In this document: positions 42,010 to 51,667 of the stretch, one piece after another | Numbering within the stretch: the stretch's first letter is position 1 | Layout: each line of letters starts with the position of its first letter | Assembly: GCF_000719865.1 (NCBI RefSeq) | Contig: NZ_JOID01000016.1 | Coordinates: 248,001 to 312,000, forward strand | Direction: 5' to 3' | Source: Streptomyces albus subsp. albus | GTDB lineage: Bacteria; Actinomycetota; Actinomycetes; Streptomycetales; Streptomycetaceae | DNA: 64,000 nt | Notes under the pieces: model-generated | Database searches by the model: none | What the model was told of the DNA's origin: nothing | What the model saw: only the letters and a program-made list of their open reading frames with translations | Translations under genes and position numbers: made by a program

Positions 42010-43287
42010 CTACTCGGCCGGCTGGTCCGTGAGCGCTCCCAGCGGTACGGAGGGGTCGGCGAGCGCCGACGGGTCCACGGGCCGGCCGGCGCGGACCAGC
42101 CGCTGGATCTTGTCCGTGACGTCCCACACGTTGACGTTCATGCCGGCGAGCACCCGGCCGTCGGCGGCCAGCCAGAAGGCGATGAACTCCCGGCGGCCCG
42201 CGTCGCCCCGGATCACCACCTGGTCGTAGCTGCCGGGCGGTGCGTAGCCGGAGTACTCCAGGCCCACGTCGTACTGGTCGGAGAAGAAGTACGGCACCCG
42301 GTCGTAGACCACCTCGCGGCCGAGCATCGAACGGGCCGCCGCCGGGCCGCCGTTGAGGGCGTTGGCCCAGTGCTCGACGCGCAGCCGGCCGCCGAGCAGG
42401 GGGTGCGCGGCAGCGGCGACGTCGCCGGCGGCGTAGATGTCCGGGTCGCTGGTGCGCAGGGAGGCGTCGACGGCGATGCCGCCGCCGGTGGCCGGATCGG
42501 CCAGCTCCAGTCCGGCGGATTCGGCGAGGGCGGTGCGCGGGGCCGCGCCGATGGCGGCGAGGACGGCGTGCGCCGGGTGCTCCTCGCCGTCGTCCGTGCG
42601 GGCCGCGAGGACCATGCCGTCCTGGCCGGTGATCTCCGTGAGGCTCGCGCCGAAGTGGAAGCGGACGCCGCGCTCCGCGTGGAGATCGGTGAAGAGGCCG
42701 CCCAGCTCGGGGCCGAGGATGCCGTGCAGCGGGGTGGCGGATCGCTCGACCACCGTCACCTCGGCGCCGTAACCGCGGGCGGCCGCGGCCACTTCGAGGC
42801 CGATCCAGCCGGCGCCGGCGATCAGGAGATGGCCGTTGTCCCGGCCAAGGGAGGCGAGGACACCGCGCAGCCGCTCGGCGTGCGCCAGCCGGCGCAGATG
42901 GTGGACGCCGGCCAGGTCGGTGCCGGGGATGTCGAGGCGGCGGGGCTCCGCGCCGGTGGCGAGCAGCAGCTTGTCGTAGTGACAGCGGGTGCCGTCGCCC
43001 AGGCCGACGGTCTTGGCGGCCGGGTCCAGGTGGACGGCGGGCTGGCCGAGGTGCAGCTCGATGTCGGCTCGCGCGTACCAGGCCGGTTCGTGGACGAAGA
43101 CGCTGTCCCGCTCCTCCTTGCCGATGAGGAAGCCCTTGGAGAGGGGCGGACGCTCATAGGGCTGGTCGCGCTCGTCGCAGATGAGGATGACCCGGCCGGT
43201 GAACCCCTCGGACCGCAGGGTCTCGGCCGCCTTCGCCCCCGCCAGTCCTCCCCCGACGATGACGAAGGTCTGATGTGCGTCGACCAC
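42010..43287 (-). CDS. FAD-dependent ferredoxin-reductase-type oxidoreductase
   Basis: A 425-residue flavoprotein. FAD-binding GGGLAGAKAAETLR lies at the N-terminus, NAD-binding GAGWIGLEVAAAARGYG in the middle, and the second FAD motif DIYAAGDVAAAAHP follows. A C-terminal reductase domain includes YFFSDQYDVGLEYSGYA. This is the rubredoxin/ferredoxin-reductase (AIF-like) family that passes electrons from NAD(P)H to small FeS proteins, often for P450s, dioxygenases or nitrate reduction. The GTG start has GAGGAGG upstream. No ferredoxin or P450 is adjacent; nasA lies 3.6 kb away, so a link is only possible. Confidence 0.92.
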   Translation of the reverse strand: MVDAHQTFVIVGGGLAGAKAAETLRSEGFTGRVILICDERDQPYERPPLSKGFLIGKEERDSVFVHEPAWYARADIELHLGQPAVHLDPAAKTVGLGDGTRCHYDKLLLATGAEPRRLDIPGTDLAGVHHLRRLAHAERLRGVLASLGRDNGHLLIAGAGWIGLEVAAAARGYGAEVTVVERSATPLHGILGPELGGLFTDLHAERGVRFHFGASLTEITGQDGMVLAARTDDGEEHPAHAVLAAIGAAPRTALAESAGLELADPATGGGIAVDASLRTSDPDIYAAGDVAAAAHPLLGGRLRVEHWANALNGGPAAARSMLGREVVYDRVPYFFSDQYDVGLEYSGYAPPGSYDQVVIRGDAGRREFIAFWLAADGRVLAGMNVNVWDVTDKIQRLVRAGRPVDPSALADPSVPLGALTDQPAE

Positions 43288-43445
43288 GTGATGCCTCCTC
43301 GCTACCGGCGTATGGGCCTGCGTTCATAGTCCCCCGGGCGTCCCGCCCCAAGCGAGCGTCCCGCAACGGGCGTGCCGGGTGAAGAGGGAGCGGGGGGTGC
43401 GGGGCACACCTTCACGGGTCGTCCCCATCCCCGCCGGCCGGCCGT

Positions 43446-44900
43446 TCAGCCGTCGCGATGGCCCGGCCGTTCGGTGAGCCGGGCGTGCAGGTCGCGGGCC
43501 GAGGTGTCGGTGAGCGAGGCGATCTGGTCGACGACCACCCGCTGCCGCGCCCGGTCGTCCCCGGCCGCCGCGTACTCAGCGCGGAACTGCGGGTCCATGC
43601 CGTCGGGAGCCCGGGCGCTCAGCGCCTCGGCCAGCTCGCCGAGGACGACGCGCTGGTCGGCGCGGAGCCGCTCCTGCTCCGGGTGCTGCATCACGTACCG
43701 GTCGGCGACCGCCTTGAGCACGGCGCACTCCAGGCGCGTGGCGCGGGGGACCACCAGCTCGGCGGCGTAGCGGGTGAGCCGCCCGGAGCCGTACGCGGCC
43801 CGCGTCGCGCCCTCGGCGGCGAGGCAGAAGCGGCCGATGAGCTGGCTGGTGGCGTCCTTCAGCCGGGCCTGCGCCACGGCGGAGCCGTCGTAGCCGTGCG
43901 GCCACCACTCCTGGTCCGTCAACCGGTCCAGGGCCTCGGCCAGTTCGTCCGCCTCGGTGCCCGGGGGCGCGTAACGGGCCCGCGCGACCCGGAAGATGTC
44001 CTGCCGCTCCGGTTCCGCGAGGAGGAGGTTGGGGTCGATGTGGCCGGCGTGGAGGCCGTCCTCGACGTCGTGGACGGAGTACGCCACGTCGTCGGACCAG
44101 TCCATGACCTGGGCCTCGAAACACTGCCGCCCCGGGGGCGTGCCCTGCCGGAGCCAGTCGAAGACGGGCCGGTCGTCCTCGTAGACGCCGAACTTCGGGG
44201 AGGCCGGTCCGGCGGGGTGGGCGCCGCGCGGCCACGGGTACTTGGTGGCGGCGTCGAGGGCGGCGCGGGTGAGGTTGAGGCCCACGCTCACCAGGTCGCC
44301 GTCGTCCGTGCGGACGAAGCGCTTCGGCTCGATGCGGGTCAGCAGCCGCAGGGACTGGGCGTTGCCCTCGAAGCCGCCGCTGTCCTTGGCGAAGTCGTCG
44401 AGCACCTGTTCGCCGTTGTGCCCGAAGGGCGGGTGGCCGAGGTCGTGCGCCAGACAGGCCACCTCGACGAGATCGGGGTCGCAGCCGAGCGCGGCCCCCA
44501 GCTCCCGGCCGACCTGGGCGCACTCCAGGGAGTGGGTGAGGCGGGTGCGAGGGCTGGCGTCCCAGGCGGAGGTCCGGACGGGCCGGGTCCCGGCACCGCC
44601 CGCCGCCGCGCCGGCGGCCTCCTGTGCGATGCCGGGCGTCACCACCTGCGTCTTCCCGGCGAGGCGGCGCAGGGCGGCGGAGTGCAGGACGCGGGCGCGG
44701 TCGCGCTGGAAATCGGTCCGGCCGGGACGCTTGTCCGGCTCGGGCGACCAGCGCTCGACGTCCGCCCGGTCGTAGCCGGGCACGGGCGTGCGGGGCGAGC
44801 CGGGGTGCTCCCGGCCGCCGGGTACGGGGCGGTCACCGGGGACCCCGGGGTTCCCCGGGTCCCCCGAGGACAGGGGCGCTGGTGTGCCTTCACCGTTCAT
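43446..44900 (-). CDS. dgt: Deoxyguanosinetriphosphate triphosphohydrolase-like HD enzyme
   Basis: A 484-residue HD-superfamily enzyme. Metal ligands are His123 ([16 protein letters not shown]), His152-Asp153 ([20 protein letters not shown]) and the Asp in [16 protein letters not shown]. It would hydrolyse dGTP or other dNTPs to nucleoside and triphosphate, controlling nucleotide pools. The first ~40 residues are Pro/Gly-rich. The start is ATG at 44900, with AGGAC close before it; an ATG at 44936 lacks any such site. In many actinobacteria this gene sits next to dnaG, as here. Confidence 0.93.
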   Translation of the reverse strand: MNGEGTPAPLSSGDPGNPGVPGDRPVPGGREHPGSPRTPVPGYDRADVERWSPEPDKRPGRTDFQRDRARVLHSAALRRLAGKTQVVTPGIAQEAAGAAAGGAGTRPVRTSAWDASPRTRLTHSLECAQVGRELGAALGCDPDLVEVACLAHDLGHPPFGHNGEQVLDDFAKDSGGFEGNAQSLRLLTRIEPKRFVRTDDGDLVSVGLNLTRAALDAATKYPWPRGAHPAGPASPKFGVYEDDRPVFDWLRQGTPPGRQCFEAQVMDWSDDVAYSVHDVEDGLHAGHIDPNLLLAEPERQDIFRVARARYAPPGTEADELAEALDRLTDQEWWPHGYDGSAVAQARLKDATSQLIGRFCLAAEGATRAAYGSGRLTRYAAELVVPRATRLECAVLKAVADRYVMQHPEQERLRADQRVVLGELAEALSARAPDGMDPQFRAEYAAAGDDRARQRVVVDQIASLTDTSARDLHARLTERPGHRDG

Positions 44901-45366
44901 GTCCTGACCGTATCCGCAGCCGACGACGGCATTCATGAGCCGTTCGGGCCGGAGCACCGGGCGCGCGAGCGAGCCCGGCGTGGTGCCCTGTTCCGCCGCG
45001 TCGACCGGTACGGCGAGGGCGTCGGCGCCGAGGTGGCCCGGCCGCCCGGCGGTGCCCGGTTCGGCCGGCGGTGCCGGAGGCGGCGCGTGCGGTCCGGCCG
45101 GTCCGGTCAGTCCGTTCGAGCCGGACGCCATCGGGTGGGCCCACAAACGGGCAGGGCGACGGCGCTGCTGTGGCCGGGCCGGGCGGCCCGGCCCGGTGAC
45201 TGGTCGCCCGGTGACTGGTGGCCCGGTGACTGGTGGCCCGGTGACTTCCCTCAAGCCTCTCCGGTCCGGACCTGCCGGTAAGCGACGCGGTTGCCTTGGG
45301 TGCGGACGGAGGCGGCGGGGCCGGTCGGCGCGGGCGGCCGGACGAGAGTGTGGCGCTCGCGCCGTG
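44901..45366. other. Gap between dgt and the chelatase-like gene
   Basis: 466 bases with no supported gene: frames are Pro/Ala/Arg-rich and lack ribosome-binding sites. It includes the 15-bp tandem repeat listed separately (45191-45246). A somewhat AT-richer patch at 44895-44935 is a likely dgt promoter site. Confidence 0.4.
45191..45246. repeat. 15-bp tandem repeat, 3.7 copies
   Basis: The unit GCCCGGTGACTGGTG (last base C in copy one) starts at 45191, 45206, 45221 and 45236, the last copy cut after 11 bases. It lies downstream of the chelatase-like gene on the minus strand. Confidence 0.95.
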
Positions 45367-46473
45367 CTACGCGGCCGGGGCGGAGGCTGAGCCCGGGCGG
45401 GGGGCCTCAAGCCGGGCCGGGGCCGAGAAGTCCCGGACGGCCGGTTCGGCCGCGGCGGCGAGCGCCTCGTCGTAGCGGTGCAGGATCAGGCGTGCCATCG
45501 CGCTGTGCGCCCCCAGGGGGGCGGCCGCCAGGCCGTCCGGCGCGGCCTGGGCGCAGACGGTGGCGAAGCGGCCGGGCGCGGTGAAGTACGAGGCCACGGC
45601 CACACGGCGGCAGCCCCGGGCGCGCAGTTCACCGACCGCTTCCGGCACGGTGGGCGCCGCGGCCGAGGCGTAGGCCGGGAGCACCGGGATGCCGCCGAGG
45701 CGTGCGCCGAGCAGCCGCGCGGTGCGGCCGGTGTCGCGGGCTCCGTCGGGATCGCGCGATCCGGCCGCGGCCAGCACCACGCCGTCGTAACCGCCGTCCG
45801 GGTGAAGGGAATTGGCGGCGGCCTCGGTCAGCCGGGCGTGCAGGGCCTCGGCGAGCAGGGGGTGCGGGCCGAGCGGTGCGGCGACGACGGCCCGCAGGGC
45901 GGGAGCCGCCTCGGCGAGGGTTCGCGGGATGTCGTGCTTGACGTGGTAGCCGCGGCTGAGCAGCAGGGGCACGAGGACAGCGTCCCGGGCGGCGCTGCCA
46001 CCGTGGGCGGGGGCGGGGCCGTGTCCGGGGACGGGGCCCGGGTGGGCGACGGAGCCGGCGTGGGCGCCGGACCCGGAGCCGGCCGGGCCGCTCGCCCCGG
46101 TGGCGGCCGCCGTCTCCGCCAGGGTGTCCGGCAGCAGGGGTTCGTTCAGCTCGATGTGCCCGAGGCGCACCGGGAGGCCTGGACGCAGCGCGCGGACCCG
46201 GTCGAGGAGTGCGGTGACCGTGCGCAGGGCCTCGGGGTCGCGGCTGCCATGCGCCACGGCGACCAGGACGGGTGGCCGGGCCCCGGAGCGGCGGGGTGCG
46301 GGGTACGGGTGCCCGCCGCGGGCGCCGATGGAGTGGAGGGCGGTGCCGAGCCGGCTGCCGATCCGGTGCATGAGCTGCGCCGTGCTGTCGAGAGCGAGCG
46401 GGCCGTGGGGGCTGTGGGGGCCGTGGCCGTCACGGTGGCCGTGGGGGCCCGGGTGCGGGGTCGACGCCGTCAT
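45367..46473 (-). CDS. Sirohydrochlorin chelatase-like protein (CbiX/SirB type), His-rich
   Basis: A 368-residue two-domain CbiX-type protein. The first domain has the metal-binding [13 protein letters not shown] (His75) and [11 protein letters not shown] (His177/His180). The second repeats the fold ([29 protein letters not shown]). It would insert Fe or Co into sirohydrochlorin; next to nasA, iron for siroheme of nitrite reductase is the likelier role. Odd features are six histidines within the first 23 residues and a Gly/His/Pro-rich insert (about 122-160) with four more, either a metal store or simple expansion. It is divergent from nasA over 412 bp. Confidence 0.85.
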   Translation of the reverse strand: MTASTPHPGPHGHRDGHGPHSPHGPLALDSTAQLMHRIGSRLGTALHSIGARGGHPYPAPRRSGARPPVLVAVAHGSRDPEALRTVTALLDRVRALRPGLPVRLGHIELNEPLLPDTLAETAAATGASGPAGSGSGAHAGSVAHPGPVPGHGPAPAHGGSAARDAVLVPLLLSRGYHVKHDIPRTLAEAAPALRAVVAAPLGPHPLLAEALHARLTEAAANSLHPDGGYDGVVLAAAGSRDPDGARDTGRTARLLGARLGGIPVLPAYASAAAPTVPEAVGELRARGCRRVAVASYFTAPGRFATVCAQAAPDGLAAAPLGAHSAMARLILHRYDEALAAAAEPAVRDFSAPARLEAPRPGSASAPAA

Positions 46474-46824
46474 GCGACGAGTCTGCCGGGCGCTCGTTGC
46501 CGCGCCGTTGCGCCGTGATGACGGCTGGTTTCCGCTGCTTCACGGGCGGGGGCGGACCCTGTGAGGGGCGCGCGGGGAGACGCCACTCCCCCGCCCCTCG
46601 TGAGCGCCCCCTCGTGGCGCTGCCCACGACTGGCCACGCGGGTTCCCGGATCCGGCCCGGTGGACGAACACCGTCGCGGGGGACGGGCCCGGTCCCGTGC
46701 GGGGCGTGCGGCCTCCGGGGCATCCGCGCGGCCGGGGTTCCCGGCGGGGCCGCATGCGGCGCCCCTCCTCGGGCCACCTCTTGGCGCCACCTCACGGCGG
46801 CCCGCCGGCCGCGCTGAGGTCTCC
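46474..46824. other. Divergent region between the chelatase-like gene and nasA
   Basis: About 350 bases without a gene. An imperfect GC-rich inverted repeat around 46559-46601 (GAGGGGCG with CGCCCCTC) is present, of unknown role. The nasA-proximal end holds the GlnR-type sites listed separately. Confidence 0.4.
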
Positions 46825-46862
46825 GTCCGAGGCGCGTAACCCGGCGGGGAGCGGTGCGTAAC
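46825..46862 (+). promoter_or_regulatory. Candidate GlnR-binding box upstream of nasA
   Basis: Two exact GTAAC half-sites (46836-46840 and 46858-46862) are 22 bases apart. The 11-bp-phased positions between and before them are weak (GGGAG at 46847, GTCCG at 46825). This fits the gTnAC-n6-GaAAC pattern of Streptomyces GlnR boxes as I know it, with the b-sites well matched. It ends 23 bases before the ATG. Confidence 0.5.
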
Positions 46863-46885
46863 ACGGGCCGCGCAAGCTGGCGTGC

Positions 46886-49000
46886 ATGAGTGCCACGCTT
46901 CCCGCCGCCGCCGTTCCGCCCCGGCGCACCGCCGTCGACACCCACTGCCCGTACTGCGCCCTGCAGTGCGGGATGGGGCTGCGGACGGGCGCGGCCGGGG
47001 AACCGCCCGAGGTGGTGGAGCGGGCGGCCTTCCCCGTGAACCTCGGCGCCCTGTGCGGCAAGGGCCGTACGGCCGCCGCCGTGCTCGACCCGCGGCTGCG
47101 GCTCACCGGCCCGCTGGTGCGCCGGGACGGCGAACTGGTGCCGGCGGGCTGGGAGGAGGCGCTGGACCGGGCCGCCGAGGGGCTGACCCGCACCCGCGCG
47201 GACCACGGCCCGGACGCCGTCGGGGTGTTCGGCGGCGGCGGGCTCACCAATGAGAAGGCGTACGCGCTGGGCAAGTTCGCCCGGGTCGCGCTCTCCACCT
47301 CGCAGATCGACTACAACGGCCGCTTCTGCATGTCCTCGGCGGCGGCCGCCCACCAGCGCGCCTTCGGGCTGGACCGGGGGCTGCCGTTCCCGCTGGAGGA
47401 CGTGGCCCGCACCGGCTGCGTCATCCTCGTCGGCTCGAACCTCGCCGAGACGATGCCGCCCGCGCTGCGCTATCTGCGGGAGCTGCGGGAGAACGGCGGC
47501 AAGCTGATCGTCGTCGATCCGCGCCGGACCCGGACCGCCGAGCAGGCCGATCTCCATCTGGCGCCGCGCCCGGGCACGGACCTGGCGCTGGCGCTGGGGA
47601 TGCTGCACCTGGTGGTGGCCGAGGGCCGGGTGGACGAGGAATTCGTCGCGGAACGGACCACCGGCTGGCCCGAGGCCCGGTCGGCGGCGATGGCGCACTG
47701 GCCGGAGCTGGTGGAGCGGATCACCGGGGTGCCGCTGCCGGCGGTCCGGGAGGCCGTGGAGCTGTTCTGCGGCGCGGAGAGCGGCATGGTGCTGACGGCG
47801 CGCGGACCGGAGCAGCAGTCGAAGGGCACCGACACGGTCGGCGCCTGGATCAACCTGTGCCTCGCCACGGGCCGCGCCGGCCGACCGCTGTCCGGCTACG
47901 GCTGTCTGACCGGCCAGGGCAACGGCCAGGGCGGGCGCGAACACGGCCAGAAGGCCGACCAGTTGCCCGGCTACCGCAAGCTGGCGGACCCGGCGGCACG
48001 CGCCCACGTGGCGGGAGTCTGGGGTGTCGACCCGGAGTCGCTGCCGGGCCCGGGGCGCAGCGCGTACGAACTGCTGGACGCGCTGGGCGGTGAGGTGCGG
48101 TCGCTGCTGCTGATGGGGTCGAACCCGGTGGTGTCCGCGCCGCGCGCGGCCCATGTCGCCGAGCGGTTCGCGGCGCTGGACTTCCTGGTGGTGGCCGACG
48201 TGGTGCTGTCGGAGACGGCGGCGATGGCGGACGTGGTGCTGCCGGTGACGCAGTGGGCCGAGGAGACGGGGACGACGACGAACCTGGAGGGCCGGGTCAT
48301 CCTGCGCCGCCGGGCGGTCGATCCGCCGGCGGGCGTGCGGTCGGATCTGGAGGTGCTGCACGGGCTGGCGCGGCGGATGGGCCGCGAGAAGGGCTTCCCC
48401 GTCGACCCGGAGGAGGTGTTCGAGGAGCTGCGGCGCGCGTCGGCGGGTGGCCCGGCGGACTACGCGGGCATCAGCTACCGGCGGATCGCCGAGGAGGACG
48501 GCGTGTTCTGGCCCTGCCCGGACGAGGGGCATCCGGGGACGCGCCGGCTGTTCCTGGAGCGGTTCGCGACGGAGGACGGCCGGGCCCGCTTCGTCCCCGT
48601 GAGCCACCGGCCGGCCGCGGAGGAGCCGGACGGGGAGTATCCGGTGTTCCTGACGACGGGGCGGGTGGTCGCCCAGTACCAGTCGGGCGCGCAGACCCGG
48701 CGGGTCGCCGAGCTGAACGCCGCCGCGCCCGGTCCGTTCGTGGAGCTGCATCCGCGGCTGGCGGAGCGGATCGGGGTCGCGGAGGGCGAGGCGGTGGCGG
48801 TCACCTCGCGGCGGGGGCGGGCCGTGGCGCCCGCGCGGGTGACGCGGGACATCCGGCCGGACACGGTGTTCATGCCGTTCCACTGGCCGGGCGAGGGCCG
48901 GGCGAACACCCTGACGAATCCGGCGCTGGACCCGGTCTCGCGGATGCCGGAGTTCAAGGTCTGCGCGGTCCGGGTGGAGGCGGCGGACGACGGCGGCTGA
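46886..49000 (+). CDS. nasA: Assimilatory nitrate reductase catalytic subunit
   Basis: A 704-residue molybdopterin oxidoreductase. A [4Fe-4S] site is formed by Cys21, Cys24, Cys28 (CPYCALQCGM) and Cys57 (LCGKGR). Molybdopterin-binding motifs include YNGRFCMSSAAAAH, whose Cys probably ligates Mo, and SGYGCLTGQGNGQGGREHGQ. It ends with a molydopterin dinucleotide-binding domain (FMPFHWPGEGRANTLTNPAL). There is no Tat signal, so the enzyme is cytoplasmic: it reduces nitrate to nitrite for nitrogen supply. It is monocistronic here; nirB lies 15 kb away. GlnR-type half-sites precede it. The ATG at 46886 fits the conserved N-terminus. Confidence 0.95.
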   Translation: MSATLPAAAVPPRRTAVDTHCPYCALQCGMGLRTGAAGEPPEVVERAAFPVNLGALCGKGRTAAAVLDPRLRLTGPLVRRDGELVPAGWEEALDRAAEGLTRTRADHGPDAVGVFGGGGLTNEKAYALGKFARVALSTSQIDYNGRFCMSSAAAAHQRAFGLDRGLPFPLEDVARTGCVILVGSNLAETMPPALRYLRELRENGGKLIVVDPRRTRTAEQADLHLAPRPGTDLALALGMLHLVVAEGRVDEEFVAERTTGWPEARSAAMAHWPELVERITGVPLPAVREAVELFCGAESGMVLTARGPEQQSKGTDTVGAWINLCLATGRAGRPLSGYGCLTGQGNGQGGREHGQKADQLPGYRKLADPAARAHVAGVWGVDPESLPGPGRSAYELLDALGGEVRSLLLMGSNPVVSAPRAAHVAERFAALDFLVVADVVLSETAAMADVVLPVTQWAEETGTTTNLEGRVILRRRAVDPPAGVRSDLEVLHGLARRMGREKGFPVDPEEVFEELRRASAGGPADYAGISYRRIAEEDGVFWPCPDEGHPGTRRLFLERFATEDGRARFVPVSHRPAAEEPDGEYPVFLTTGRVVAQYQSGAQTRRVAELNAAAPGPFVELHPRLAERIGVAEGEAVAVTSRRGRAVAPARVTRDIRPDTVFMPFHWPGEGRANTLTNPALDPVSRMPEFKVCAVRVEAADDGG

Positions 49001-49027
49001 TCGCTGCCCCGGCCTCGGCCGCGCGGT

Positions 49028-49510
49028 TCAGCCGTGTCCGGGGCCGCCGTGCTCAACCCGTTCAGGCGGCCAGCGGCCGTCCGGGACGCGGGTGCCGTGG
49101 GCCCGCAGCTCGCGGGCGACCGGCTCGGCCGCGAAGTACACCCAGGCGCGCACGGCCCGCCCGTCGGCGCGCAGCACGTCCCGCGCGCGCCGCTCGTAGA
49201 AGGTGGCGGGCTCCCCGGGGGTGTAGCCCTCCAACGCGTCCAGCGCGGCGAGCAGTTCGCCGTACTCGGCGGCGCGCGGCGCGATGAGGTGGCCGTGGAC
49301 CTCGCCGCCCGGCTCCTCGACGGCGTACGGGAAGCCGGGCCCTTCGTAGAGCGCGGCGCCCGGGAGCCGGGCGGGCTCCTCGTGGTCGGTGCGGCCGCGC
49401 AGCAGGCGGGTGTGGTGGCGTCCGCCGGGGCGGAGGGTGCCGTAAACGAAGACGGGCAGCCGGTCGCCCTGCTCCCAGGGGCCGGGCGGCGGCTCCTCCT
49501 CCGGTCTCAC
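49028..49510 (-). CDS. Gamma-glutamylcyclotransferase-fold protein
   Basis: A 160-residue AIG2/GGCT-like protein. It has the substrate-binding VFVYGTLRPGGRHHTRLL and the catalytic Glu in ALDALEGYTPGEP. The family converts gamma-glutamyl peptides to 5-oxoproline and free amino acid, or acts on gamma-glutamylamines. The GTG start at 49510 overlaps the cutA stop (GTGA), so the two are cotranslated. It converges on nasA with 27 bases between them. The exact substrate is open. Confidence 0.88.
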   Translation of the reverse strand: MRPEEEPPPGPWEQGDRLPVFVYGTLRPGGRHHTRLLRGRTDHEEPARLPGAALYEGPGFPYAVEEPGGEVHGHLIAPRAAEYGELLAALDALEGYTPGEPATFYERRARDVLRADGRAVRAWVYFAAEPVARELRAHGTRVPDGRWPPERVEHGGPGHG

Positions 49511-49830
49511 CGGGCCGCCGTCTCCGCGGCGACCCAGGCGAGGTAGTCGGCGCCGCCCTGGGTGACGGGCGTGGCGATGATCTCGGGGACGTCGTAGTCG
49601 TGGGCGCCCCGGATATAGGTCTCCAGTTCGCCGAAGCGGACGCTCGCGGTCTTGAAGAGCACCTGCCACTCGCGGGCGGTCTCGACCGCGCCGTCCCAGT
49701 GGTAGACGGAGGTGACCGGCGCACTGATCTGCGCGCACGCCGCGACCCGTGCCTCCACTGCTCCGCGCGCCAGGGCCTCGGCCTTCTCGGCGCTGTCGGT
49801 GGTCGTCATGACGGTCAGGAACTCGGCCAT
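49507..49830 (-). CDS. cutA: Divalent-cation tolerance protein CutA
   Basis: A 107-residue CutA1 protein, PII-like fold. Motifs: MTTTDSAEKAEALARGAVEA, RVAACAQISAPVTSVYHWDG, EWQVLFKTAS and HDYDVPEIIATPVTQG. It forms trimers; the copper-tolerance role known from E. coli is weakly supported in general, and function here is uncertain. First gene of a two-gene unit with the GGCT-like gene. The upstream bases (GGAGGACCCCGCC) give a good ribosome-binding site. Confidence 0.95.
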   Translation of the reverse strand: MAEFLTVMTTTDSAEKAEALARGAVEARVAACAQISAPVTSVYHWDGAVETAREWQVLFKTASVRFGELETYIRGAHDYDVPEIIATPVTQGGADYLAWVAAETAAR

Positions 49831-50046
49831 GGCGGGGTCCTCCTCGTGCTGCCGGTGCGTTCACTTCGTCCGGTGCACGGTAACCGGCGGGGCCGGACCG
49901 GCCGCAACAACGGCGCCCGCCCTCCGCCCCGCGCTCCCGTGGCGGCCACGGGTGCGGAGCGGAGGGCGGGCGGTCCCGCCGCGGGCCCCGGCGGGTGCAG
50001 CCGCCGGTTCCGTCAGCGGCGGCGGCGCGGGCCGGAGCCACGATCA

Positions 50047-50099
50047 CGGACCGCGGTCACGGACCCGCGGTCACAGGCCGCGGATCGACAAGCCGCGGA

Positions 50100-50102
<3 letters not shown>
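50047..50102. repeat. 13-15-bp tandem repeat at the 3' end of the subtilisin gene
   Basis: Four units containing CCGCGG followed by (A)TCA or (A)TCG start at 50047, 50060, 50074 and 50088. The TCA of the last unit (50100-50102) is the protease stop codon read on the minus strand; two other units repeat that TCA. Confidence 0.75.
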
Positions 50103-51263
<1,161 letters not shown>

Positions 51264-51631
51264 GACAGAAGAGACCCTTTCGTCTCGCGGCGGCAGGGGT
51301 GGCCGCCGCTTCTGGGGAGACCTCCGGCGCCCGCTCGGACCGGGGAGTCCGGGCGGGCGTCCGCACTGGGGTGGCACGGTGGAGGCTCGCCCGTACGGTC
51401 TCGAGCACCCGTACGGGCGGGAGAGCCACCGCGACGCGTGCGTCCCCGTGAGACGCGCGCGGCGCGGCACGCCGGCCGGCGATCCGGAGGGTTGGGGGAC
51501 ACCGCCGGACCGCCGGTAACCCGGCGCTGTGCGGCTCACGTTAGGGCTGGTTGGCGTGAGTTGACCCCGGCCGGATCAGGCATGACCGGTCCCGGCCAGT
51601 CACCGCTCACCGGTGTGGGGCGTCCGACTTT

Positions 51632-51660
51632 TTGGCAAAGGCGGCATGGCCCCCTATCGT
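51632..51660 (+). promoter_or_regulatory. Vegetative promoter of the LuxR gene, predicted leaderless
   Basis: TTGGCA (51632-51637) and TATCGT (51655-51660) are separated by exactly 17 bases. The expected transcription start falls at 51667-51668, on the A of the ATG chosen for the gene. Confidence 0.6.
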
Positions 51661-51667
51661 CATGCAC

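Noticed and set aside
44935..45390. A 151-residue plus-strand frame between dgt and the chelatase-like gene
   Set aside because: Low-complexity Gly/Arg/Pro protein partly made by the 15-bp repeat, with no ribosome-binding site or domain.
46430..48883. An 817-residue minus-strand frame opposite nasA
   Set aside because: It is Arg/His/Gln/Pro-rich antisense of nasA with no recognisable domain; nasA is unmistakable on the other strand.
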